64,000 nucleotides of DNA from Oscillospiraceae bacterium (lineage in GTDB: Bacteria > Bacillota > Clostridia > Oscillospirales > Oscillospiraceae). The stretch covers positions 62,001-126,000 of the forward strand of contig WQXS01000001.1 in the NCBI GenBank assembly GCA_009784725.1, in the 5' to 3' direction. The notes under the pieces were generated by a model that saw nothing but the letters and a program-made list of their open reading frames with translations, did no database searches and had not been told where the DNA came from. Both the position numbers and the translations under genes were made by a program. Shown here in pieces: positions 44,627-52,586 of the stretch; the stretch's first letter is position 1, and every line of letters begins with the position of its first letter.

Positions 44627-45595
44627 ATGTTATACCAAAAAAGGAAAAAAGCGGCGAGAGATGAGATGATCAGGCAGCAGGAGGAAGCTCCCGGTGCATG
44701 GCAGAAGCTGCGTTACAAGCATCAAAAGGCGGCACGTAACATAGGCTTTGCGATGGTTATTTCGTTTGTGCTTATTCCTGTTCTTTTTGTGCTTTTATAC
44801 GTAAGAGCGGACCATTTAAACTATGAAGACCCGCCCGGTGATGCTTCTCACGGTGCGGCAGGGGATTTTGACTATTTTGATGAAGAACCGGGTTTTCCCG
44901 ATATAAATCTTCCGGTCGAGTTTGAAACACCTGATTATGATGAGTCCGGTATTGAAAACGGGGACGATGAGCCTTTAGAGCCTGCAGTGCCGATTATCGG
45001 GACGGCATATCTGACATTCGACGACGGCCCGTCAAGAACGCTTACCCCGGGAATACTTGATATCCTGAAGGAAGAGGGGATAGTTGCAACGTTTTTTGTT
45101 CTGCCCCGGGAAGGAGCGAACGATATTTTTCAAAGGATTCTCGATGAAGGTCACGAAATCGGCAATCACAGCTACTCACACAATTATGAGCAGCTCTACA
45201 GGGGTAGAGTAAGCGCATTTCGCGAGGATGTCCTGAAGGCCCGCAGATTCATAGAAGAACACTTCGGTTATTCATCGACAAGCTTCCGCTTCCCCGGAGG
45301 TTCAATGACATGGAACAGGGATGTCAGAAACCCGCGTATTGACACCTTAAAAGAGCTTGGCTACAGATATTTCGACTGGCACATAGACTCAGGCGACGCT
45401 CATCCGGAGCAGCGCGACAAAGGAGTCGAAGCAATAACGGAAAATGTTCTCAGCAGCACAGGCGGCAGAGAGCATGTAATCATCCTGCTCCACGACTTCT
45501 ACGGAAGAGAAACCACCCTCGAAGCCCTCCCCGCCATCATCACCGGCCTGAAACAACAAGGCTACGTGTTCGATATAATACGAAATATGCCGTAA
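44627..45595 (+). CDS. Polysaccharide deacetylase (NodB-type, membrane-anchored)
   Basis: A 322-residue envelope enzyme. A basic cytoplasmic N-terminus (about 1-38), one membrane segment (about 40-60), an acidic linker of about 55 residues rich in Asp/Glu, then the CE4 deacetylase domain. Metal and catalytic motifs are intact: TFDDGPS, HSYSHN, RFPGGS, DWHIDSGDA and ILLHDFY. Members remove N-acetyl groups from peptidoglycan or other surface polysaccharide. ATG 44627 is the longest frame; GTG or TTG starts nearby are possible, since the ribosome binding site is weak. It ends at a strong two-way terminator. Confidence 0.88.
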   Translation: MLYQKRKKAARDEMIRQQEEAPGAWQKLRYKHQKAARNIGFAMVISFVLIPVLFVLLYVRADHLNYEDPPGDASHGAAGDFDYFDEEPGFPDINLPVEFETPDYDESGIENGDDEPLEPAVPIIGTAYLTFDDGPSRTLTPGILDILKEEGIVATFFVLPREGANDIFQRILDEGHEIGNHSYSHNYEQLYRGRVSAFREDVLKARRFIEEHFGYSSTSFRFPGGSMTWNRDVRNPRIDTLKELGYRYFDWHIDSGDAHPEQRDKGVEAITENVLSSTGGREHVIILLHDFYGRETTLEALPAIITGLKQQGYVFDIIRNMP

Positions 45596-45634
45596 AAAAG
45601 TGCTATCCCCCAGAGTGGGGGATTTCACTTTTGT
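45594..45634. terminator. Bidirectional terminator
   Basis: ATCCCCC (45605-45611) pairs with GGGGGAT (45617-45623), extended by AAAAGTG/CACTTTT on the outside, giving U-tracts in both directions. It lies between the converging deacetylase and oxidoreductase genes. Confidence 0.85.
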
Positions 45635-46740
45635 TATTTGCGTTTTGAAGCGGTGCGGCGTTTGTTCAGTTCTTCGAGGAAGAGGTTTTCGTCAAAGGGG
45701 ATGTCGATTGTTTTACCGAGCCAGCTTGAAAGGTACATGGCGTTTGAGAGGGTGAGGCTGTTTATGCCCTCCTCGCCGGGAGCAACAAGAGGCTCTCCCC
45801 GCAGAATATTCGCAGCAAAGGCGTTGAGAACATCGTCGTGCTGCGGGTTTTGTTTTTTCGTTTCAAGCACGATTGTTTCGCACTCGGGCTGAGCCCAGGC
45901 ATCCTTGACCGTCACGCAAAACTCACGCTCATTTACCGCAAGCTTATGCAGAATCAGGTTGCCTTTATCACAAATGAGCATTCCTTTTTCAAGTGTTATC
46001 GCAAAGCGGTTATCGCCGGGGGTATCGCCGGTTGTTGTGACAAGAACTCCCGTTGCCCCGTTAGGGTATTCGAGATAGGCTGTGACATCGTCCTCAACTT
46101 CGATATCATGCCATTTACCCACGTGGCAAAACGCATGAACCTTGTTTGGCATTCCGCAAATCCATTGGAGAATGTCAATGTTATGAGGGCATTGGTTTAA
46201 TAACACGCCGCCGCCTTCGCCGTTCCAGGTTGCACGCCAGTCGCCGGAATCATAATAGTACTGAGACCTGTACCAATCGGTAATAATCCAGTTAACACGC
46301 TTGATTGCGCCAAGCTCACCGCTTGAAACAAGCTCTTTCATTTTCCTGTAAACGCTGTCCGCCCGCTGCTGAAAAACAATCCCGAATGTCAGACCGGATT
46401 TTTCGGCAATTTCGTTCATTTCCCGAACTTCTTTGGTATAAACACCGGCAGGTTTTTCGCAAAGAACATGAAGTCCCTTGTTCAGTGCCATAATAGTCAG
46501 CCCCGGATGCTGATAATGCGGAACGGCAATAAGAACGCTGTCACAGGTGTCGCTGTTTATCAGCTCCTCGCCTGTCTTGAACACTTTAACCTCGGGCAAT
46601 TTTTCCTTCACCGGGATACAGAGTGATTCATTATAGTCAGCTACCGCCGTAAGCTCTATCTCAGGGGTTTTGCCGTCAATAATCAAATTGGAATGTATAG
46701 TCCCCATATTCCCCATACCGATAATTCCAAGCTTTATCAT
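45634..46740 (-). CDS. Gfo/Idh/MocA-family oxidoreductase
   Basis: A 368-residue NAD(P)-dependent dehydrogenase. KLGIIGMGNMGTIHSNL at the N-terminus, CEKPAGVYTKEV, GGGVLLNQCPHNIDILQW (catalytic His region) and a C-terminal sheet domain. The pattern is that of inositol- or glucoside-type dehydrogenases. It is downstream of a sugar-phosphate isomerase/epimerase-like gene on the same strand, and the pair probably handles a sugar or cyclitol. A family-A palindrome separates the two genes. Confidence 0.88.
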   Translation of the reverse strand: MIKLGIIGMGNMGTIHSNLIIDGKTPEIELTAVADYNESLCIPVKEKLPEVKVFKTGEELINSDTCDSVLIAVPHYQHPGLTIMALNKGLHVLCEKPAGVYTKEVREMNEIAEKSGLTFGIVFQQRADSVYRKMKELVSSGELGAIKRVNWIITDWYRSQYYYDSGDWRATWNGEGGGVLLNQCPHNIDILQWICGMPNKVHAFCHVGKWHDIEVEDDVTAYLEYPNGATGVLVTTTGDTPGDNRFAITLEKGMLICDKGNLILHKLAVNEREFCVTVKDAWAQPECETIVLETKKQNPQHDDVLNAFAANILRGEPLVAPGEEGINSLTLSNAMYLSSWLGKTIDIPFDENLFLEELNKRRTASKRK

Positions 46741-46762
46741 AAAAATTATTCCTTTCTTGTGA

Positions 46763-46787
46763 ACACAGGGGGACAGATCCCTTGTGT
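46763..46787. repeat. Family-A hairpin between oxidoreductase and isomerase genes
   Basis: ACACAGGG pairs with CCCTTGTGT (one mismatch) around the GGACAGAT centre. It lies 23 bases before the oxidoreductase start in a minus-strand operon. Confidence 0.7.
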
Positions 46788-46824
46788 CATTTCTGCATTA
46801 CCATGGGTATTATTATAAGCATTA

Positions 46825-47580
46825 TTATGAGTACCCCAAAGCCTTGAGATTATCGTAGCTTTTCTTTAAGCAGGCGAACGGGCTTCCGATACAATCATCC
46901 TGCTCGACAAGCAAATACTCCGTTCCTGCTTTTTCGAATGCTTTGAGATATTTCGGGAAATTGAGATTCCCTTCCATAACCGGTGACATATACGGCTTTC
47001 CGGAAATCATTTCCAAATCCTTCAAATGGACACAGGGGAGCCGCCCGCTAAGGCGTTCTATCCAGTCCTCGACATCACAGCCTGCAACCTGAACCCAATA
47101 TGTATCAAGGGTAATCCCAAGCTCATCCGGCGAAAACGCATCAAGCAGGTATTCCAAAATATATTTCCCGTTAAATCTTTGGAACTCAAAATCGTGATTA
47201 TGGTACATAAACAGCTTACCCGCAGCGGCAATTTTCCTTGCAGGCTCAAGATAATCAACAGCAAAACGCTCAATCCAGTCAGGCTCAAGATATTTCCCGG
47301 GCATAGCACCGATTCCGATATGCTTACACCATAAAATATCATGCTCGGCTATAACATTATCTGTATCATATAACACCCTGTCCGGCGGGGTGTGGGTAAG
47401 TACAATCTTCAAATCAAAGCTGTCGCAAATATCACGGACGGTTTTTTGCGGTATCGGGCCTATAGCGGAAATCTGTACCGTTTTGTACCCGATCTCTGCA
47501 ACACGCTTCATAGACTCTCTGAAATCCCGTTCATTCTGGCAATAATCCCTCAATGTATAAAGCTGCGCTCCAACTTGCAT
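46825..47580 (-). CDS. Sugar phosphate isomerase/epimerase (xylose isomerase-like TIM barrel)
   Basis: A 251-residue AP-endonuclease-2-type TIM barrel. Typical parts: MQVGAQLYTLRDYCQ, a metal-binding Glu/Asp/His set in HNHDFEFQRF, GITLDTYWVQVAG, CVHLKDLE and LLVEQDDCIGS. ATG 47580 is the natural start; the frame is open 51 codons further upstream into family-B copy 3, which would add an artefactual N-terminus (MKHDVSSERKEIN). It is probably co-transcribed with the oxidoreductase. Confidence 0.85.
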   Translation of the reverse strand: MQVGAQLYTLRDYCQNERDFRESMKRVAEIGYKTVQISAIGPIPQKTVRDICDSFDLKIVLTHTPPDRVLYDTDNVIAEHDILWCKHIGIGAMPGKYLEPDWIERFAVDYLEPARKIAAAGKLFMYHNHDFEFQRFNGKYILEYLLDAFSPDELGITLDTYWVQVAGCDVEDWIERLSGRLPCVHLKDLEMISGKPYMSPVMEGNLNFPKYLKAFEKAGTEYLLVEQDDCIGSPFACLKKSYDNLKALGYS

Positions 47581-47644
47581 AATTACATTTATCCTTTCTT
47601 TTCTCTTAAAACCATTATGTAGAATGATGCAAAAGATGTCAAGG

Positions 47645-47852
47645 GGGAGGGGTTTGTGTTTTGTGATTTGCAAGTGCGACTTAGGGTTAGTAAAATTAAT
47701 TTCCTTTCGCTCAGATGAAACGTCGTGTTTCAACAGAGCGCCCTTCGGCGTCTTATGGCTCGCTTGCGAGACATTGACTTGAGTGTGCGAAAACTAATTT
47801 TACTAACCCTAAGTCACACTACAAGCAAATCAAAAACACAACCTTGTCCCCC
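47645..47852. repeat. Family-B long palindromic element, copy 3
   Basis: About 208 bases. The outer left arm with GTTTGTGTTTTGTGATTTGC pairs with GCAAATCAAAAACACAACC on the right. Inner arms start CTTAGGGTTAGTAAAATTAA and end TTACTAACCCTAAG. It carries the same centre as the other copies and the extra GGCTCGCTTGCGAGACATTG module seen in copy 2. It lies between divergent genes and overlaps an open frame upstream of the isomerase. Confidence 0.85.
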
Positions 47853-47878
47853 TGCTTCCACAAGTAATAGTGGTTGAC

Positions 47879-47907
47879 TTGAAATCCATACGGATAAATG
47901 GTATAAT
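47879..47907 (+). promoter_or_regulatory. Promoter of the M23 peptidase gene
   Basis: TTGAAA (47879-47884) and TATAAT (47902-47907) with 17-base spacing, directly after family-B copy 3. Confidence 0.6.
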
Positions 47908-47932
47908 GTGTGATTGGAGAGCATGAAAACGG

Positions 47933-49261
47933 GTGCTTGAGAAAGGTTATATAACATTGCAAGGACAAACAGAAATAAAAAAAATTGAGTCAAACAGAGC
48001 ATGGCACAAAAAGCTTGCGGTTGCCGTAACAGCTGTGGTGCTTTGTTTGGTGTCGTTAATTATTATCTCCGGTTTTACGGGAAATACAGCATCTGCAAGG
48101 GTTACACAAACGCAGATTAACAGATTAAGAGCTGAAAAACGCGAGTATGAGAAGCAAAAAAACGAAGTTCAAACTAAAATAGATGCGATTGAATTCGAAC
48201 GCATGGCTGAAATGGAAAAAAAGGAAATCCTTGATACCCGCATTACACTGACCGACCTTGAAATTAAAAATACAACCGAAACAATTGAACAGCTTCATCT
48301 TCTTATCAGAGAAATGGAGTATGACGTTTTTCTTGCACAGGCAAATGAAGAGTCGCAGTTTCAAAAATACCGCAGCCGTGTCCGCGATATGGAGGAAAAT
48401 GGAATATATTCATATCTCGAAATAATATTTGATTCCACAAGTTTTTCCGATTTGCTTGCAAGGCTTGATTTTGTCGCAGATATAATGCGTGCCGATAAAA
48501 CATTGTTTGACAGCCTTCAAATTGCAAGAAGTGAAACCGAAGAAGCAAAAGCCGATTTAGAAGAAACAAGGGAAGAGCTTGAAGAGGAAAAAATAGAGCT
48601 TGAAATTAAAGAAGCCGAGCTTCTGGTGCAGCTTGAAGAAGCACATGAAATAATATTTAAACTGGAAGCGGACATTGAAACCGAAAGCGAAATGCGCGAC
48701 CAGCTTATTGCCGAAGAAAACCGGATACAAAGAGAAATCAACGTTGCAGTGGAAAGACTCAGAAAGCAGCAGGAAGCCGAGAGAGAAAGACTGCGGCGTC
48801 TGAGAGAACAGCAGAACCGTGCGCAATCAAACACCGGAAGCGGCAGCACAACCGGAAGCTCCGGTGGAGACGGAGGCGGGTCAAGTGCAACCATGAAGTT
48901 TGCATGGCCGGTCCCGGGCGGAAGTACAATCAGCAGATGGGGTGCATCCCGCGGCAGCAGAGTACACCAGGGCCATGACATCGGCGGTGCTCACGGAGCA
49001 AATGTTATTGCTGGTGAGTCCGGAACAGTAATAAAAGTAGCATATGGCTCGGGCTACGGCAATTATGTAACAATTGCTCACGGAAACGGTATACAAACAT
49101 TATACTCCCATCTCAGCTCAAGCATTGTAAACGTCGGCGATTACGTAACAAGAGGACAGGTCATCGGCTACGTCGGCTCAACAGGCAACGCAACAACCCC
49201 GCATCTCCACTTCGAAGTCTTCGTAAACGGCAGAAGAGTAAACCCCGCCAACTGGCTATAG
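47933..49261 (+). CDS. Coiled-coil M23 murein endopeptidase (EnvC/LytM type)
   Basis: A peptidoglycan hydrolase of 442 residues from GTG 47933, or 434 from TTG 47957, which has GAAAGG 10 bases upstream and may be the true start. One N-terminal membrane segment (about 28-50), then about 240 residues of coiled coil in two long heptad stretches (AEKREYEKQKNEVQTKIDAI; LEETREELEEEKIELEIKEA). A Gly/Ser linker follows, then the LytM domain (about 320-442) with complete zinc motifs HQGHD and HLHFE. The layout is that of EnvC-like activators and hydrolases of daughter-cell separation. Followed by a strong terminator. Confidence 0.9.
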   Translation: MLEKGYITLQGQTEIKKIESNRAWHKKLAVAVTAVVLCLVSLIIISGFTGNTASARVTQTQINRLRAEKREYEKQKNEVQTKIDAIEFERMAEMEKKEILDTRITLTDLEIKNTTETIEQLHLLIREMEYDVFLAQANEESQFQKYRSRVRDMEENGIYSYLEIIFDSTSFSDLLARLDFVADIMRADKTLFDSLQIARSETEEAKADLEETREELEEEKIELEIKEAELLVQLEEAHEIIFKLEADIETESEMRDQLIAEENRIQREINVAVERLRKQQEAERERLRRLREQQNRAQSNTGSGSTTGSSGGDGGGSSATMKFAWPVPGGSTISRWGASRGSRVHQGHDIGGAHGANVIAGESGTVIKVAYGSGYGNYVTIAHGNGIQTLYSHLSSSIVNVGDYVTRGQVIGYVGSTGNATTPHLHFEVFVNGRRVNPANWL

Positions 49262-49302
49262 TGTGAAAAAGTGATTGACAAAAAATAATGCAACAAATAA
49301 CT

Positions 49303-49336
49303 TGCGATAGGGAAACCACTCCCTGTCGCAGTTTTT
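49303..49336 (+). terminator. Terminator of the M23 peptidase gene (family-A core)
   Basis: TGCGATAGGGA pairs with TCCCTGTCGCA, followed by a six-T run. The CGACAGGG-like stem is the same as that of the next terminator, at 50264-50300. Confidence 0.8.
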
Positions 49337-49395
49337 TAAATGGAACAATATTATTTATTATACGTCATATCTAAAAAACAATGGTGGTGAATAGT

Positions 49396-50235
49396 ATGAA
49401 ACGTATGATAATGTTTCTCGCAGTGCTGATGGTGACTGTGCTGTTTAGCGGAGTTACTGCATTGGCTGATTCCTTTGTGACTCCCGCACCGGCAATGGTG
49501 GAATCTGAAGACGGCTCGCATGTGTTTTCTTTCAACCCGGATAACAGCAGTGAATTTCCCGAAATGGGTGTTTACCGTAACACAGAACCGTTAGAGCTTG
49601 TTTACGCTATCAATTTCGGTTCCATAACGTTTTTGAATGATTTTTACTTTTCCGCAGACATGAAATACTTTGTCCATTTCCCGACTATAACTCAAGACAC
49701 TGTGTTACTCTTTTATGAAGACGGTATCCTGATGGAGAGCTACAGGATTCCAAATCTTGTAAAAGACAAACGTGTAGTTTCGTACAGTGTAAGTATGGCA
49801 ATGTGGTATGACTTTAACAGCAGAATACTTGATGTTGAAAACAACACATTTACAGTGACCACTAATGATGACTTAACATACGTTTTCGACATTACGACAG
49901 GCAAAGCCATCAAAGGTGATATAATTACCACAGATGAAATATGGTCTCCCTTCAACACTATGGAAGAAGGCCCCCCAAGGACACCACACGACGATGCTCA
50001 TATAACGGATCTCGTATCTGACCTGTCAGATTATATAACAGAGAGTGGCTCTGTTGACCTACAGCTTGATGATGGTCAGATAGTAACCGTAACCATTGCC
50101 AATGCAGACACTATACAACCGGATGAAGCAGCAAGACCACCAATGGATACATCTCTGCTAATCGGCATAATTGCAATGGCTGCCTTCACAGCAGGCCTTG
50201 TCGTACTTCTTTTGTTGGTAAAACGCAAAAAGTAA
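49396..50235 (+). CDS. Hypothetical surface protein with signal peptide and C-terminal anchor
   Basis: A 279-residue protein I do not recognise. ATG 49396 follows GGTGGTGA by 5 bases; ATG 49381 overlaps that site. The signal peptide MKRMIMFLAVLMVTVLFSG ends near ALADS. The exported region (about 25-240) is beta-rich and acidic, with repeated FSF/HFP/VFDITTG strands suggestive of a beta-propeller or similar repeat, although no repeat is clear. A single C-terminal membrane segment (LLIGIIAMAAFTAGLVVLLL) and KRKK tail anchor it. No sorting motif is visible. Confidence 0.65.
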   Translation: MKRMIMFLAVLMVTVLFSGVTALADSFVTPAPAMVESEDGSHVFSFNPDNSSEFPEMGVYRNTEPLELVYAINFGSITFLNDFYFSADMKYFVHFPTITQDTVLLFYEDGILMESYRIPNLVKDKRVVSYSVSMAMWYDFNSRILDVENNTFTVTTNDDLTYVFDITTGKAIKGDIITTDEIWSPFNTMEEGPPRTPHDDAHITDLVSDLSDYITESGSVDLQLDDGQIVTVTIANADTIQPDEAARPPMDTSLLIGIIAMAAFTAGLVVLLLLVKRKK

Positions 50236-50263
50236 ATCTTATTAGAATATTACTTGATAATAA

Positions 50264-50301
50264 TGCGACAGGGAAACGGCTCCCCTGTCGCAAGTTTTTT
50301 A
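50264..50301 (+). terminator. Terminator of the surface-protein gene (family-A core)
   Basis: TGCGACAGGG (50264-50273) pairs with CCCCTGTCGCA (50282-50292) around AAACGGCT, followed by a six-T run. Confidence 0.8.
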
Positions 50302-50338
50302 TTAGATATAATAAGGTAAAATAAAACTAAAATCTGGC

Positions 50339-50365
50339 TAAAGTTTTAGCATCTTCTTCCGATAT
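50339..50365 (+). promoter_or_regulatory. Sigma-D (sigma-28)-type promoter
   Basis: TAAA (50339-50342), exactly 15 bases, then TCCGATAT (50358-50365). This matches the flagellar/autolysin sigma-D consensus TAAA-N15-GCCGATAT in all but one base. No sigma-A pattern of similar quality is seen before the next genes. The rest of the 357-base gap between genes holds a terminator and a 24-codon open frame. Confidence 0.6.
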
Positions 50366-50448
50366 AACGTATATGGGTATTTATCGCTATTTTGCATAAA
50401 TATGTTAGGAATGGATTCCGCGCCCATTTAATTCACGGAGGAAGATAA

Positions 50449-50523
50449 ATGCAAAGCATAGGATTAGTAATAAAAATAATTAATACTACCGCTAACCGAA
50501 AACAATCAAGCATTACAGTTTGA
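50449..50523 (+). CDS. Possible 24-residue leader peptide
   Basis: ATG preceded by GGAGGAAGATAA, then 24 codons (MQSIGLVIKIINTTANRKQS and four more) to a TGA. It lies between the sigma-D-like promoter and the 289-residue gene. The ribosome binding site is excellent but the peptide is unrecognised and very short, so it may be a translated leader or chance. Confidence 0.3.
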   Translation: MQSIGLVIKIINTTANRKQSSITV

Positions 50524-50592
50524 TAATTTTGGTTGAGCGGTTAAATTTGTTTCAGCAATAACATAAATTTAAGGATAGTTGGAGGACTTCTT

Positions 50593-51462
50593 ATGAATTT
50601 GATGGGAACAATTAATCAAAGGCATACAAGCCGGTATGTGCGGCATTCACAAAATAAGCAGAACACACCTGTTGCTGTAAAAAATCCTGTTGAGAAAACA
50701 TCACCTTATACGAATAAGACTGATACATCAGATATTCTTGATTTGTCCGGTATGAAAAACAAAGGTGGAGCAAAAACATATCAAGATGACGAATCAGCAG
50801 CAATTTTGGAACTGACCGAAGAAGCAAGAGAAAAGCTTAGTACTAAGTCGATTAGAGAAAACGAGCGAGCTGAAGAAGTCGAAGGTGAGGGTGAAGACAT
50901 TCGTCCTTCCGATGAAACACGCAAGCTGACCCGGATGTTGGTCAATGCAAAAACACCGGATGAAGTACAAGGCGTTCTTGCTGATACATATAATCACATG
51001 AGAGAATGGCAAAAACTTGCTGCCAACGGTGATAAAGAAGCTATAAAGGTTGTCAGAAAACTCAACAGACTAGTTTCCAGAGGAAACCGGAAAATCACCG
51101 ATCTAAACAAAGAAATAGTCATGCACCAAAGACAACAACGTGCTGAAAAAGCTGAAAAAAACCAACAGGCAAAAAGATTAGAACAAGAATTAAAAGAAGC
51201 TCAACGTGAACGCAAAGCAAGAGAACGCCGGTACTTGCGAGACCGCGATAACGATAACGAAGATGAAGAATCCGAATTCGGCCCGACAATGGCAGAAACC
51301 GAAGCCATAATAAGACAACTCGCCGGCCAAATGGCAGCATTGAAAACAAACGCCGTTGATGCAACAAATACCGGCTCCTTCGATGGCACAACGGACATAG
51401 GCATGAGCGACAGCAGCATCGAAAGCGCCGAAGTATCAGGACAGGAAACAACAGACGAATAG
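50593..51462 (+). CDS. Hypothetical charged coiled-coil protein under a sigma-D-like promoter
   Basis: A 289-residue soluble, highly charged protein I do not recognise. The N-terminus is Asn/Thr/Lys-rich with DILDLSG and, later, AILELTEEAREKLS, short motifs reminiscent of FlgM and other flagella-related proteins (a D-x-L/V-x-L-S pattern). The middle (about 105-215) is a long basic coiled coil (QQRAEKAEKNQQAKRLEQEL). The tail is Gly/Ser/Thr-rich. There is no signal or membrane segment. TTGGAGGA precedes the ATG. A link to motility rests only on the promoter and the motif likeness. Confidence 0.6.
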   Translation: MNLMGTINQRHTSRYVRHSQNKQNTPVAVKNPVEKTSPYTNKTDTSDILDLSGMKNKGGAKTYQDDESAAILELTEEAREKLSTKSIRENERAEEVEGEGEDIRPSDETRKLTRMLVNAKTPDEVQGVLADTYNHMREWQKLAANGDKEAIKVVRKLNRLVSRGNRKITDLNKEIVMHQRQQRAEKAEKNQQAKRLEQELKEAQRERKARERRYLRDRDNDNEDEESEFGPTMAETEAIIRQLAGQMAALKTNAVDATNTGSFDGTTDIGMSDSSIESAEVSGQETTDE

Positions 51463-51529
51463 TAAAAATCCCGACATGAAACTATTGAGAAATTGAATAA
51501 ATTGATGAAATATAATTATAGAAATGAAT

Positions 51530-51595
51530 ACCCTACACTTCTCGAAGGCTTGCGTTCCGACGCTTGCGATTGACGTAGAGAGTGCGGGGTGTTTG
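51530..51595. terminator. Imperfect inverted repeat after the charged protein gene
   Basis: CCCTACACTTCTC and GAGAGTGCGGGG pair imperfectly around an inner CTTGCG-rich segment with two near-identical GCTTGCG copies. It may act as a terminator, as the only structure between the two genes. Confidence 0.4.
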
Positions 51596-51611
51596 TTGTT
51601 ATAATCTTCAC

Positions 51612-51640
51612 TTGTCAATCTATGTTGTGTATAGTATAAT
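51612..51640 (+). promoter_or_regulatory. Promoter of the PIN toxin-antitoxin operon
   Basis: TTGTCA (51612-51617) and TATAAT (51635-51640) with 17-base spacing, 43 bases before the start codon. Confidence 0.6.
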
Positions 51641-51683
51641 AACATTAGTATTTACAGGTGTTTTATAGATAGGAAGTTCAAGC

Positions 51684-52178
51684 ATGGAAAAGAAAAAAGT
51701 ATATATAGAAACAACATTGTTTAGTTACTACTTTGACGAGGACAGAGATGCTCATGCTGATACAATTACCTTGTTTGAAGAATGTTCAGAGGGTAAGTTT
51801 GAACCATACACATCAGACTATGTTATCAGAGAAATTGAAGATACACCCTCTGACGAAAAACGTGAAAAAATGCTTTCTCTTATTACCAAGTATGAAATAA
51901 CTGTTTTAGAAGCTACCAATGAAACAAATGAACTTGCAGGACGTTATGTTTCCGATGGAGCACTTTCGCAAGGTTCATTGATAGATGCAAGTCACATTGC
52001 TGCTGCTGCGGTAAATGATTTAGATATGATTGTCAGTTTGAACTTCCGGCATATCGTAAAAGAAAAAACAATTCAACTCACAAATGCAATTAACACCCTG
52101 CAAGGTTATAGAAAAGTAAAAATCAAATCTCCAATGGAGGTGATTGACAGTGAAAAAACCAGATACGATTTTGGATGA
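51684..52178 (+). CDS. PIN-domain protein (probable toxin)
   Basis: A 164-residue PIN-domain nuclease. The start VYIETTLFSYYFDEDRD, the mid-segment YVIREIEDTP and LIDASHIAAAAVNDLDMIVSLNFRHI supply the acidic residues of the metal site, with the first usual Asp replaced by Glu in YIETT, as in a known PIN subgroup. PIN toxins cleave RNA. AGGAAG lies upstream of the ATG. Its 3' end overlaps a 57-residue gene, which would be its antitoxin. Confidence 0.8.
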   Translation: MEKKKVYIETTLFSYYFDEDRDAHADTITLFEECSEGKFEPYTSDYVIREIEDTPSDEKREKMLSLITKYEITVLEATNETNELAGRYVSDGALSQGSLIDASHIAAAAVNDLDMIVSLNFRHIVKEKTIQLTNAINTLQGYRKVKIKSPMEVIDSEKTRYDFG

Positions 52179-52323
52179 GATCCATACAACCCGCTGCAAT
52201 ATTGAAGAGCAAACTAAAAATATGACAAGCTCAGAGAGGACAGCGTATTTTAATAAAGCAGGTGCGACTGCTGCACTTAAGTATGGATTTAAGCGTGTTG
52301 CCAAACCAAAACAAAAAGTATAA
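52150..52323 (+). CDS. Small probable antitoxin of the PIN protein
   Basis: A 57-residue basic protein from GTG 52150, with GGAGGTGA six bases upstream inside the end of the PIN gene (29-base overlap). It reads KKPDTILDEIHTTRC, then ERTAYFNKAGATAALKYGFK. The T-x-x-E-x-x-x-Y-F-N pattern with a K-Y-G-F terminus recurs in small genes following PIN genes in Clostridia, as I recall. The toxin-first order is unusual for type II pairs. Confidence 0.7.
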   Translation: MKKPDTILDEIHTTRCNIEEQTKNMTSSERTAYFNKAGATAALKYGFKRVAKPKQKV

Positions 52324-52349
52324 TACTAAACGATTGACTCTAAAAGTAG

Positions 52350-52586
52350 GAAGCAGAGGGACAGAACACAATCTTAAATGCGTTCTTTAGTAACAGAACT
52401 GCTCAAATCCAAAATGCTCACCTTCTGTTTAGCGAAGTGTTCGGAGCAAATGTCGACAGAAATGGTAATGTATCTGCAAATATCAGAGGTTCAACAAACT
52501 TCTCAACAATGATAGACGAGCTATACCAAAAGTATTACAAAACATGGACAATAAGCGATTGGCAACGACTTCGGGATTCGTTATAA
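52350..52586 (+). pseudogene. Orphan C-terminal gene fragment
   Basis: An open frame of 78 codons ends at TAA 52584-52586 and has stops just upstream, but lacks any usable start codon or ribosome binding site. It contains NAHLLFSEVFGANVDRNGN and, near the end, TISDWQRLRDSL. The codons look like real coding sequence (well-formed helices, W and Y spacing), so it may be the remnant of a longer gene cut off by rearrangement next to the toxin-antitoxin pair. Family not recognised. Confidence 0.4.

Noticed and set aside
47581-47733. 51-codon N-terminal extension of the isomerase
   Set aside because: It is encoded by family-B copy 3 and has no relation to isomerase N-termini. ATG 47580 starts the conserved barrel.
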